Source: Myotis daubentonii
Taxonomy: Eukaryota; Chordata; Mammalia; Chiroptera; Vespertilionidae
Length of the DNA stretch: 64,000 nt
Reading direction: 5' to 3'
Assembly (NCBI RefSeq): GCF_963259705.1
Contig: NC_081840.1
Location: 101,290,626 to 101,354,625, forward strand
How positions within the stretch are numbered: the first letter of the stretch is position 1; every line of letters begins with the position of its first letter. A model generated the notes under the pieces. The model worked only from the letters and a program-made list of their open reading frames with translations. It was not told the DNA's origin and made no database searches. Shown one piece after another: positions 1 to 10,840 of the stretch. The position numbers were made by a program, and so were the translations under genes.

Positions 1-335
1 GTCTTGAGTCTTAATCAGCTTTAGAGAGAAAGAGAAGTAGAGTCAGAGTCTTAAGCTTTAAGGTCTGCTCAATCATGATTTGGTGCTGCCTTGATATTAA
101 TCTGTTAATACCCTGCACCTAAGATATTACTTCTGTGGGACTAATATAAAGGGTATACATTAGCTTAAAAATAGGGGAAAGCTAAGAATAATATTTTAAA
201 GTTTTCTAAATATATTCTCTCACTGCTACTACTGGCTTCTTCCCTCCCATCGGCCCCCATTCTTTGTGCCCATACATAAATCAATCTTCAGTCACCTCTC
301 AGGGTTTCTTACAGGTGTTCTGTTTTGTTTTGTTT
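1..335. other. Unassigned single-copy-looking sequence upstream of CCDC7 coding exons
   Basis: No open frame, repeat terminus or RNA gene is recognised. The stretch is moderately AT-rich and lies about 2.8 kb upstream of the first coding exon, so it is probably 5' intron or promoter-distal sequence. Confidence 0.4.
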
Positions 336-2937
336 TTAATTTAAATTTAAATTTTTAAAAATGTTGTTGAAAGTATTACAGATGTCCCTCCCCCAACCCA
401 ATTGATTCCTTCTAGCCCACACCACTCTCTGCCCCTGCCCTTCACCACACTATTGTCTGTGTCCATAGTTTATGCTTATATGCATACAAGTTGCTTGGTT
501 AATATCTTCCTATTCACCCCACCTTCCCTATGAGATTTGACAGTTTCTTCCATGCTTCTGTGTCCCTGGATCTATTTTGTTCATTATATTCCACACATGA
601 GTGAGATCATGTGATACTTATCTTTCTTTGACTGGCTGATTTCACTTAGCATAATCCTCTCCAGGTCCATCCATGCTGTCTCAAAGGGTAAGAGATCTTT
701 CTTTTTTACTGCTGCATAGTATTCCATGGTATAAATGTACCACAGTTTTTTTTTGCTTTTTTTAAAATATATTTTATTGATTTTTTACAGAGAGGAAGGG
801 AGAGAGATAGAGAGTTAGAAACATCAATGAGAGAGATACATCTATCAGCTGCCTCCTGCGCATCTCCTACTGGGGATATGCCCGCAACCAAGGTACATGC
901 CCTTGACCGGAATTGAACCTGGGACCCTTCAGTCCGCAGGCCGACGCTCTATCCACTGAGCCAAACTGGTTTTGGCAACCACAGTTTTTTACACACTCAT
1001 CTACTGATGAAATCTTGGGCTGTTTCCAGGTCTTAGCTATTTTAAATTGGGCTGCTATGAACATAGGGGTGCATACATTCTTTCTGATTGGTGTTCTGGG
1101 ATTCTTAAGATATATTCCTAGAAGTGGGATCACTTAGTCAAATGTCAGCTCCATTTTTAATTTTGGAAGGAAACTCCATACTATTTTCCACAATGGCTGC
1201 AACAGTCTGCATTCTCACCGGAAGTGTACTAGGGTTCCTAATTCTCCACATCCTCACCAGCACTTGTCATTTGTTGATTTGTTGATGTTAGCCATTATGA
1301 TAGGTGCAAGATGATATCTCATTTTAATTTTAATTTGCATCTCTCTTATGATTAGTGACTTTGAGCATTTTTTCATATGTCTTTTGGCTATTTGTATGTT
1401 CACTTTAGAGAAGTATCTATTTGGGTCCTTTGCCCATTTTTTAATTGGATTGTTAGTCTTTTTGTTAAGTTGTACGAGTTGCTTATATGTTTTGGATATT
1501 AACCCTTATCAGATGTATCATTGGCAAATATGTCCTCTCATACAGTGGATTACCTTTTCATTTTGGTGATGGTTTCTTTTACTGTGCAAAAGCTTTTTAT
1601 TTTGATAGTCTCCTTTCTTTATTTTCTCTTTTGTTTCCCTTGCCCTAGGAGATGTATCTGTAAACATATTGTTGCAAGAGATGTCTGAGATTTTGCTGCC
1701 TATGGTTTCTTCTAGGATTTTTATGGTTTCGTAACTTACATTTAAGTCTTTTACCCATTTTGAATTTGTTCCTGTGTGTGGTATAAATTGGTGGTCTAGT
1801 TTCATTTTTTTTTTTTTGCATGTATCTTTCCAATGTTCTCAACACCATTTATTGAAGAGACTGTCTTGACTCTATGGTATGATCTTTGCTCCTTTGTCAA
1901 ATACTAATTGAGCATTATGGCTTGAGTCCATAATTTCTGGGGTCTCTTCTCTTCCATTGATTTATATGCCTGTTCTTGTGCCAGCATCGGTCTGTTTTAA
2001 TTACAGAGGCTTTGTAGTATAACTTGATATCTGGTATGGTGATCTCTCCCACTTTGTTGCTCTTTCTCAAGATTGCTGTGGCTATTTGGGGTCTTATTTG
2101 GTTCCACATAAATTTTTGGAATGTTTATTCTAAATCTCTGAAATATGCCATTGGTATTTTGATGGGGATTGCATTGAATCTATAGATTGCTTAGTGTAGT
2201 ATGGACATTTTAATGATGTTATCTCTACCAATCCATGAACATGGTATATTCTTCCACTTGTTTATATTTTCCTCTATCTCTTTTTCAACGTCCTATAGTT
2301 TTCAGAGTACAAGTCTTTTATCTCCTTCGTGAAGTTTATTCCTAAGTATCATATTTTTGTTGTTGTTGTTGCAGTGGTAAATGGGATTATTTTTTTAGTT
2401 TCTCTTTCTGAGAATTTGTTATTGGTGTATAAAAATGCCTTAGATTTCTGGGTGTTAATTTTGTATCCTGCTACATTGCTTAATTCGTTTATTAAATCTA
2501 GTACCTTTTGGTGGAGTCTTTGGGGTTTTTTTGTACAGTATCATGTCATTTGCAAATAATGACAGGTTTACTTCCTCCTTTCCAATATTGATGCCTTTTA
2601 TGTTTTCTCCTCGCCTGATGGCTCTGGCTAGGACTTCCAGTACTATGTTGAATAAGAGTGGTGAAAGTGGACATCCATGTCTTGTTCCTGTCTTTAGAGG
2701 GAGTAGCTTTTGGTTTTGCCCATTTAGTATGATGTTGGTTGTAGGTTTGTCATATATAGCCTTGATTATGTTGACATAAGATCCCTCTATTTCCACTTAG
2801 CTGAGAGTTTTTATCAAAAAAGGGTGTTGGATTTTGTCGAATGCTTTTTCTGCATCTATTGATATGATCATATGATTTTTTTCTCTCAGTTTCTTTATAC
2901 AATGTATCATGTTTATTGATTTGAAAATATTTTAGAT
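336..2937 (-). mobile_element. L1 LINE, 5'-truncated (L1-1)
   Basis: Read on the minus strand this is the 3' half of an L1. The 3'UTR lies near 336-560 (antisense AAAGTATTACAGATGTCCC block), followed by the ORF2 C-terminus and then the reverse transcriptase. Fragments of the ORF2 frame survive near 1518-1848, 1915-2109 and 2455-2796. The RT box reads FAND instead of FADD, so a catalytic Asp is lost. Multiple frameshifts and stops show it is dead. The copy ends near 2937 inside the RT domain, a usual 5' truncation. A VES SINE sits inside it at 752-977. The antisense orientation relative to CCDC7 is typical of tolerated intronic L1s. Confidence 0.85.
752..977 (-). mobile_element. VES SINE (tRNA-derived), copy 1
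   Basis: On the minus strand this shows the bat VES layout. A tRNA-like head has an A-box region (TGGCTCAGTGGATAGAGCG) and a B-box-like GGTTCAATTCC. A middle CAGGAGGCAGCTGAT block follows, then a CT-rich part and the tail TTTTTTACAGAG/AATAAAATATATT. It is flanked by the 13-bp duplication ACCACAGTTTTTT (739-751 and 978-990), so it inserted into L1-1 after that copy was in place. Confidence 0.9.
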
Positions 2938-3081
2938 TTTAAAAAATATTAATTTTTATTAGGGATGTTTCCATTTTCATTTTTTAATTTCTCCAGAGTT
3001 GATTTGGGGATTTAACATCTTTATGGCAATAAATAATCCTGCCATCATTTTAAATCTGAAATCTTTATCTTTTATTCTCAG

Positions 3082-3447
<366 letters not shown>

Positions 3448-3454
3448 TGACCTT

Positions 3455-3905
3455 TTCTGGGTTTAGTGATTTGCTGGGTGGACTCACTGGGTTCAGCATA
3501 TAGTCATATTGGTGGTTAAGATTTATTATAGTGAAAGAATACAAAGCAAAACCAACAAAGGGAGAAGAAGGCACATTGGTGAAGTCTAGAGGAAACAAGG
3601 TACAAACTCCCAAGAGTCCCCTCCTTTTGGAGTCACACAGAACATGTCTTAATTCCTCCAACAACAAATTGTGACAAAACATATGAAATGTCTACAAGAG
3701 AAGTTCATTGAAGACTCAGTGCCCAGGGTTTTATTAGGGCTTGATCACCTAGGTACTCTCTGCCTATCATGTATCAAATTCCAGACTCCCTGGAGGAAAG
3801 CAGGTGTTAAAATTAGTTATTGTTTGTACAAACAGTGTAGGGACAGATGAGTTAGTGAATGGTGGGAACCCTTCTGAAATCCAAGTTCTGAGATGCATAC
3901 AGATC
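3455..3905. mobile_element. Possible ancient ERV LTR fragment
   Basis: This stretch, between the first exon and a Helitron, resembles a decayed retroviral LTR of the ERVL type (I am reminded of MER21-like LTRs). The resemblance lies in blocks such as GACTCACTGGGTTCAGC and CTCAGTGCCCAGGG and in an absence of coding potential. There are no clear TG...CA ends or target duplications. The family name is from memory only and could be wrong; it may be plain intron sequence. Confidence 0.35.
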
Positions 3906-4040
3906 TTTTTTTAGGAATAGGTTTTTTGAAGTCTCATGACTGCTCTGTCACCTAATCTCTGCACTTTAGAAACTTTAGCTCCTGGTGTTGGGAAATAAAT
4001 TTCCCTTTCTGTGGGGTTCTTTTTGCTCAGTGATCCAGAA

Positions 4041-4437
4041 TCTATATATATATAAAAGGCTAAGCGACCGGCTGCCTGGCTGGTAGTTATGACACACACT
4101 GACCACCATGGGGCAGATGCTCAACCCAGGAGCTGCTGAGCGACAGCAACTTTGCAGAGTGCCCTCTCACACTCCAGGACTCCTCAGGGGATGTCAGACT
4201 GCCAGTTTCGGCTTGATCCCCGCAGGCCAGGCTGAGGACCCCACCTGCTGGAGGGACCCCGCTCACTTTGCAAATGCCCTTCAAGCCCTGGTGCTGCCCC
4301 TGGTGTGGCCAGCCGGGGAGGGACCATAGGAGGTTGGCTCCAGGGCATGTCTGGCCCGTCTCACCCAGTCCCACCCTGCTGGCCACCTTCTAATTAATTT
4401 CTTTCAATGTGCATGAATCTGTGCACTGGGCCTCTAG
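4041..4437 (+). mobile_element. Nonautonomous Helitron (bat type), copy 1
   Basis: The 5' end starts TCTATATATATATAAAAGGC and lies after an A. The 3' end is CTAG followed by T, preceded by a short palindrome (GTGCATGAATCTGTGCAC) and GGGCCTCTAG. Insertion between A and T without duplication, TC/CTAG termini and a subterminal 3' hairpin are the Helitron signature. The inside is GC-richer than its surroundings and non-coding. It sits in the intron between CCDC7 coding exons 1 and 2. Confidence 0.85.
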
Positions 4438-4585
4438 TTAAATTATAAATGTACCAAATGCCATTGGTATAAACACTGAAAAATGGGGAATAGCACAAAC
4501 ATAAAAAAAAATATAGTTTGCCAAACTTCCAAAATATAAGTTTGCTCAAAGTTTGAGGGGTTAATTCAGATAATTTCCTTTAAAA

Positions 4586-4654
4586 CAGTGGTTGCCGACT
4601 GGTGGTCTGCAGACCCCTGGTGGTCTGTGAGGTCTGAAAGGTTGGCGACTGATG
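4586..4654. mobile_element. Very short (69 bp) hAT-like MITE
   Basis: The ends are CAGTGGTTGCCGACTGG and, inverted, CATCAGTCGCCAACC, imperfect terminal inverted repeats of hAT type. The element is flanked by an exact 8-bp duplication CTTTAAAA (4578-4585 and 4655-4662), the length made by hAT transposases. Its inside repeats TGGTCTG. It is probably an internally deleted nhAT derivative; the parental family is not identified. Confidence 0.75.
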
Positions 4655-4949
4655 CTTTAAAAAATGTATTGTTTTCTGATTTCCATTTCTCTATTTTCCC
4701 TACTCTCTCCAGAGAAGAAAGTTGAGTCAGTTAAATTTTTAGGAATATGTCAGTGATAAAGTAAAGTTGATGCTTCAGCTATGCCTAGGCAGACCCTCTC
4801 CTTTTAAAATACCTGTCAATACAGAAATGGAAGAGTCATAGGGCCTCTTTTGCCAGGAAGTAGGGTTAAGGACTGTTGCTCATGACTTCTTCATGATGAT
4901 ATGAGCTGGGGCATAAGATGGAAAATTTAAGTTGAGTACTGGCAAAAAT

Positions 4950-5168
4950 AATTTTTTTCCTTTACTGATTTTAGAGAGAGAGGAAGGGAGAGGGATAGAG
5001 AGATAGAAACATTGATGAGAGTGAAACATCATCAATGGGCTGCCTCTTGCATGTCCCCCCCACTGGGTATTGAGTCTGAAACCTGGACATGTGCCCTGAC
5101 CAGGAATCAAACCAGGGACCTCTTTGGTTTTTGGATCGACATTCAACTGCTGAGACACACTGGCTGGG
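4950..5168 (-). mobile_element. VES-like SINE, older variant, copy 2
   Basis: Minus-strand tRNA-derived SINE with a diverged head (CAGTGTGTCTCAGCAGTTGAATG), a GGTTTGATTCCTGGTCAGGG B-box region and a TTTACTGATTTTAGAGAGAG tail block. The sequence differs from the younger VES copies in the window, so it is an older subfamily. No clean target duplication was identified. Confidence 0.75.
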
Positions 5169-5279
5169 CAGAAATAGTCTTATTGCCGAAAAGGTCCTGA
5201 CATGGTTGATTTAATATATTTTTACATTTAATGTAATAATTTTAAACTGTAAATGTACTTAGTTTGCTTTTTCTCTTAG

Positions 5280-5372
5280 GTTGTTTCTACTTTGGAAGAA
5301 ACCTACGGAATGGGCAGTGAAAGTGTAGAAAAATCACTTGTAAAGTCTGAACCTGAAGAAGTATCTTTATCT
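5280..5372 (+). CDS. CCDC7: CCDC7 second coding exon
   Basis: This 93-nt exon (31 codons, phase 0 at both ends) begins after a TTTTTCTCTTAG acceptor and ends at a GTAAGT donor at 5373. It reads VVSTLEETYG followed by an acidic, lysine-containing stretch ending EEVSLS. It joins the preceding exon without a frame change, giving HLKM-VVSTLEETYG as in known CCDC7. It is shorter than the 100-residue minimum usually used to flag open frames, so it is easily missed. No repeat overlaps it; the nearest insertions are an old VES SINE ending about 110 bp upstream and a CA repeat about 180 bp downstream. Confidence 0.9.
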
Positions 5373-5550
5373 GTAAGTATATGCAAATTCTAATGTAGAG
5401 AAATGAACACTGAAAAGGGCTAAGATTTTCTTTTGTGTTCATATATGTTTACAGAATAAATTCCTTATCCATTAAAAATGATCCACTTAGGATACTTAAA
5501 AATAGTGTACTGATTTTTCCATCCTCTGTCAATGACACTTCCTTAAAGTT

Positions 5551-5552
<2 letters not shown>

Positions 5553-5594
<42 letters not shown>

Positions 5595-5600
5595 ACACAC
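5553..5600. repeat. (CA)n microsatellite
   Basis: An almost perfect AC dinucleotide array with one T interruption near 5590. It overlaps the left end of a mariner MITE, and the TA at 5590-5591 may be the mariner target. Confidence 0.95.
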
Positions 5601-5712
5601 GTGGGCAAAAAAGTTTATAGTTGTGAGTACATAATCTTGTATTATTATTTATTGTTGTATTATATTTTTTTCCAAATGAACAACTGTAGACCTACTTTTG
5701 CCCACCTCTGTG
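5592..5712. mobile_element. Mariner-type MITE
   Basis: Ends are inverted: left GTGGGCAAAAAAGTTTATAGTTG and right (inverted) GTGGGCAAAAGTAGGTCTACAG. A TA lies at each side (5590-5591, 5713-5714). The interior is AT-only filler of about 60 bp. Terminal repeats with GGGCAAAAGTAGG and TA duplication match mammalian mariner derivatives. The left end is merged with a CA repeat, so the exact boundary is uncertain by several bases. Confidence 0.75.
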
Positions 5713-5751
5713 TACTTTATAATCAGAAGTCATAATTAGCATTCATTTTTA

Positions 5752-5993
5752 TTTTATTTTATTTTATTTTATTTTATTTTAAATACTTTATTTTATTGAT
5801 TTTTTACAGAGAGGAAGGGAGAGAGATAGAGTTAGAAATATCGATGAGAGAGAAACATTGATCAGCTGCCTCCTGCACATCTCCCACCGGGGATGTGCCC
5901 ACAGCCCAGGTACATGCCCCCGACTGGAATTGAACCCGGGACCCCTCAGTCCGCAGGCCGATGCTCTATCCACTGAGCCAAACCAGTTTCGGC
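5752..5993 (-). mobile_element. VES SINE, copy 3, with (TTTTA)n tail
   Basis: Full-length young-type VES on the minus strand. The tRNA-like head lies at 5925-5993 (GGTTTGGCTCAGTGGATAG and GGTTCAATTCC) and the body ends in TTTTACAGAGAGG. The A-rich 3' tail has become an ATTTT pentamer array at about 5750-5780. A short duplication CATTTTTA flanks it (5744-5751, 5994-6001). Confidence 0.9.
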
Positions 5994-6694
<701 letters not shown>

Positions 6695-7020
6695 CCTTAT
6701 TCTTTTTTAAATCTTTATTTTTTGAAAGTATTACATATGTCCCCCTTTTTTCCTCATTGACCCCTTCTAGCTCACCCCAGGCCTTCACCTTCCTATTGTC
6801 TGTGTCTATGGATTGTGCATATGGAAATACAATTTCTTTGGTTGATATCTTCCCACCCACCCTCGCCTACCCTCTGAGATTTGACAGTCTGGTCCATGCT
6901 TCTCTGTCTCTTGATCTATTTTGTTCATTAGATTTCACATATGAGTGAAATCATATGGTACTTATATTTCTTTGAACAGCTTATTTCAGTTAGCTTAATC
7001 CTCTTCAGGTCCCTCTATGC

Positions 7021-7255
7021 CAATGATGGCAAACTTATGACACGCGTGTCAGAGGTGACACGTGAACTCATTTTTTTGGTTGATTTTTCTTTGTTAAATG
7101 GCATTTAAATATATAAAATAAATATCAAAAATATAAGTCTTTGTTTTACTATGGTTGCAAATATCAAAAAATTTCTGTATGTGACACAGCACCAGAGTTA
7201 AGTTAGGGTTTTTCAAAATGCTGACACGCCAAGCTCAAAAGGTTCGCCATCACTG
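7021..7255. mobile_element. Nonautonomous hAT (nhAT), 235 bp
   Basis: Terminal inverted repeats CAATGATGGC and (inverted) CAGTGATGGC are bounded by an exact 8-bp duplication CTCTATGC (7013-7020 and 7256-7263). Subterminal GACACGCGTGTCA palindromes are present at the left and GACACGCC at the right. The sequence matches my memory of vespertilionid nhAT families. It has no transposase frame and splits the 3' part of L1-2, hence is younger than it. Confidence 0.92.
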
Positions 7256-9504
7256 CTCTATGCTGTCTCCTTCTTTTTTACTGCTGCATGGTATTCCATG
7301 ACGTAAATATAATACAGCTTTTTTATCCACTCATCTACTGATGGGCAGGCACTTGGGCTGTTTTCAGATCTTAGCTATTGTAAATTGCACTGCTATGAAC
7401 ATAGAGGTGAATACATTCTTTCTGTTTGGTGTTTCCAGTTTGCTAAGATATACTCCTAGAAGTGGGATCAATTGGTCAAATGTCATTTCCATATTTAATT
7501 TTTTGAGGAAAATCCATACTGTTTTCCATAATGGCTGCACCAGTCTGCATTCCTGCCAGCAGTGTACTAGAGTTCACTTTTCTCCACATCCTCACCAGCA
7601 CTTGTCATTTGTTGATATGTTGATGGTAGCCATTCCATTAGGTGTGAGGTGATACCATTGTCATTTTAATTTGCATTTCTCTGATGATTAGTGAATTAGA
7701 GCATTTTTTTTCATATGTCTCTTGGTCATCTGTATGACCACTTTGGAGAAGTTTACAATTTAGGTCCTTTGCCCATTTTTTAAATGGCATGTTTGTCTTC
7801 CTTTTGTTAAGTTGTATGAGTTCCTTATATATTTTGGATATTAACCCTTTATCAGATGTATCATTAGCAAAGAGAATTTCTTTTCATTTTGTTGATGGTT
7901 TGTTTTGCTGTATAGAAGTTTTTTTTTATTTTGATGTATTCACATTTTGTTTTCTTTTTTATTTCCCTTGCCTTAGGACATGTATCTACAAACATATTGC
8001 TATTAGAGATGTCTGAGATTAAACGTTTCTTGTAGGATTTTTATGGTTTCCTGGCTTACATTTAGGTCTTTTAGCCATTTTGAGTTTATTCTTGTGTATG
8101 GTGTAAGTTGGTAGTTTAGTTTCATTTTTTTACATGTATCTGTCCAATTTCCTTAAGATCATTTATTGAAGAGACTGTCTTGACTCCATTGTATGCTCTC
8201 TCCTCCTTTGTCAAATAATAATTGAGTGTAATGGCCTGGGTCGATCTCTGGTCATCCCATTGATCTATATGCCTGTTCTTGTGCCAGTACTGGGCTGTTT
8301 TGATCACAGTGGCTTTGTGGTATAACTTGATATCTGGTATTGTGATCTCTCCCACTTTCTTCCTCTTTCTCAAAATTGCTGTGGCTATTTGGGGTCTTCT
8401 TTGGTTCCACATAAATTTTTGGAATGTTTATTCTAGATCTCTGAAATATGCTGTTGGTATTTTGATGGGGATTCCCTTGAGTCCGTAGATTGCTTTGTGT
8501 AGTATGGACAGTTTAATGATGTTAACTCTACCAATCCATGAACACGGTATATTCTTCCACTTATTCATATCGTCCTCTATCTCTTTTTCAACGTCCTGTA
8601 ATTTTCAGAGAACAAGTCTTTTACCTCCTTTGTGAAGTTTATTCCTAGCTATGTTAATTTTTTTGTTGCAGTTGTAAATGGGATTATTTTTTTTTAGTTT
8701 CTCTTTCTGAGAATTTGTTATTGGTGTATGAAAATGCCTTATATTTCTGGGTGTTAATTCTGTATCCTGTTACATTGCCAAATTCATTCATTAAACCGAA
8801 TAGTTTTTTTGATGGAGTCTTTAGGGTTTTTATGTACAATATCATATCATCTGCAAATAACAGTTTTACATACACCTTTCCCATTTGGATGCCTTTGTTT
8901 TTCTTTTTCTTTTCTTTTTTTTTCTTCTTTTTTTTTTGTCTGATGGCTTTGACTAGGACTTCTAGTACTATTTTGAATAAGAGTGGTGGAAGTGGATATT
9001 CCTTTCTTGTTCCTGTTTTTAGAGGAAGTGGTTTTAGTTTTTGCTCATTGACTATGATGTTGGCTGCAGGTTTGTCATATCAGGCCTTTTTATGTTGAGG
9101 TATGATCCCTCTATTTCCACTTAGCTGAGAGTTTTTATCAAAAAAGGGTGTTGGATTTTGTTGAATGCTTTTCTGCATCTATTGATATGATCATATGATT
9201 TCTTTTTCTTTCAGTTTGTTTATGGGATATATCATGTTTATTGATTTGCGAATATTGTAACAACCTTGTATCTCCAGAATGAATCCCACTTCTTTATGGT
9301 GTATGATCTTTTAATATATTGCTGGATTCAGTTTGCTAATATTTAGTTGAAGATTTTAGTATCTATGTTCATGAGGGATATTGGCCTGTCATTCTCTTTC
9401 TTTTTAGTGTCTTTATTTGGTTTTGTAATCAGGATAATGCTGGCATCACAGAAAGAGCTTGGAGGTGTTCCTTCCTCTTGGAGTTTGGAATATTTTATGG
9501 AGTA

Positions 9505-9827
9505 CAGTAGGTCCTCGGGTTACACCGGAGATCCATACCTACGGCGCGACGTAACACGATTTTCGCCCTAAGTCAGAACCCACCTACATAAGTACCTACG
9601 TCACTTACATGGAGCCACATACACAGCAGTAATGAAGTGAAACAGTAAAAAAAGTTTAAAAGATAACAATTCCTGACCTTTACTTGTGGTAAATAAATAA
9701 TAAAAAACATAAAGCATATATGTACATACATCGAAATGACAGACCTTTTTAAAATAAATAAATGGGGGATGGCGATGTAACCACAAAATGATGTATGTCG
9801 AGTCCAACGTAACCCGAGGACTGTCTG
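9505..9827. mobile_element. Tc1/mariner-superfamily (Tc2/pogo-like) MITE, 323 bp
   Basis: Inverted termini CAGTAGGTCCTCGGGTTAC and (inverted) CAGACAGTCCTCGGGTTACG are flanked by TA on both sides (9503-9504, 9828-9829). Excising it rejoins L1-2 sequence seamlessly. The CAGT...TCCTCGGGTTAC terminus with TA duplication fits Tc2/Tigger-like nonautonomous elements. The inside contains a CG-rich left arm and an AT-rich centre, with no transposase frame. Confidence 0.85.
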
Positions 9828-10267
9828 TATAAGTGTTAGCTCTTTTTTGAGTGTTTTTGCTAATACTCCCCTGTGAAGCTGTCTGGGCTAGGGCTTTTGT
9901 TTGCTGGGAGTTTTTTGCTTACTGCTTCAGTTCCATCAGTTGTTATTGGCCTATTGAGGTTTTCTGATTCTTCCTGATTCAGTTTTGAAAGATTGTATTT
10001 TTCTAGGATTTTTTCATCCACACTGTCCAGCTTGTTGATATATAGTAGTTCATATATTTTATTACAATCCTTTGTATTTCTGACATGTCAGTTGTTACTT
10101 CACTGTTTTTCATTCTTATTTTATTTATATGGGTCCTCTCTCTTTGTTTCTTGATGAGTCTGGCTTGTTCATAAATCTTGTTTATCTTTTCAAAGAACCA
10201 GATCTTGGCTTCATTGGTGCTTTTGTATTGGTTTTTTAGTCTTTATGTCATTTATTTCTGCTGTCAT

Positions 10268-10385
10268 CTTTTAAAAAATATTGTTGATAGTACTACAGAT
10301 ATCTCCCATTTCCACCCTTTCACCCCTCTATTCCCAGCCCCTAGCAGCCCCCTCCCAGTCTTCACTACCTTATCTTCTCTAATCT
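10268..10385 (-). mobile_element. Short L1 3'-end fragment
   Basis: Antisense 3'UTR of an L1 (TTGATAGTACTACAGATATCTCCC, then pyrimidine-rich text), about 120 bp, lying in the ORF2 of L1-2 where that element is interrupted. It is a severely 5'-truncated insertion and the oldest member of a three-element cluster at this site. Confidence 0.6.
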
Positions 10386-10598
10386 TTTTTTAAAAAATAT
10401 TTTTATTGATTCCAGAGAGGGAGAGAGAAGGAAAGAGAGATAGAAATATCAATGATGAGAGAGAATCATTGATAAGTTGCCTCCCACACACCCCACACCA
10501 GGGATCAAGCCTGAAACCCAGGTATGTGCCCTGACTAGGAATCAAACTGTGACTTCCTGGCTCATAGGTCAACACTCAACCACTGAGCCAAGCCTGCT
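10386..10598 (-). mobile_element. VES-like SINE, older variant, copy 4
   Basis: Minus-strand tRNA-derived SINE with a GGTTGAGTGTTGACCTATGA head and TTGATTCCTAGTCAGGGC B-box region. The tail block is TTTTATTGATTCCAGAGAGG. It is diverged from the young VES copies, and it was the target of the next SINE, whose duplication begins in its last bases. Confidence 0.8.
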
Positions 10599-10611
10599 GG
10601 GCTCTTTTCTT

Positions 10612-10840
10612 TTCTTTCTTTTTTTGAAATATATTTTATTGATTTTTTTACAGAGAGGAAGGGAAAGGGATAGAGAGTTAGAAACATCAATGAGAGAGAA
10701 ACATCGATCAGCTGCCTCCTGCACACTCCCCACTGGGTATGTGCCTGCAACCAAGGTACATGTCCTTGACCAGAATCGAACCTGGGACCCTTGAGTCTGC
10801 AGGCCGACGCTCTATCCACTGAGCCAAACCGGTCAGGGCA
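10612..10840 (-). mobile_element. VES SINE, copy 5, with 13-bp TSD
   Basis: Young-type VES on the minus strand with complete A- and B-box regions (GGTTTGGCTCAGTGGATAG, GGTTCGATTCTGG). It is flanked by the exact duplication GGGCTCTTTTCTT at 10599-10611 and 10841-10853, showing insertion at the head of the older SINE beside it. L1-2 ORF2 resumes immediately after. Confidence 0.92.
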
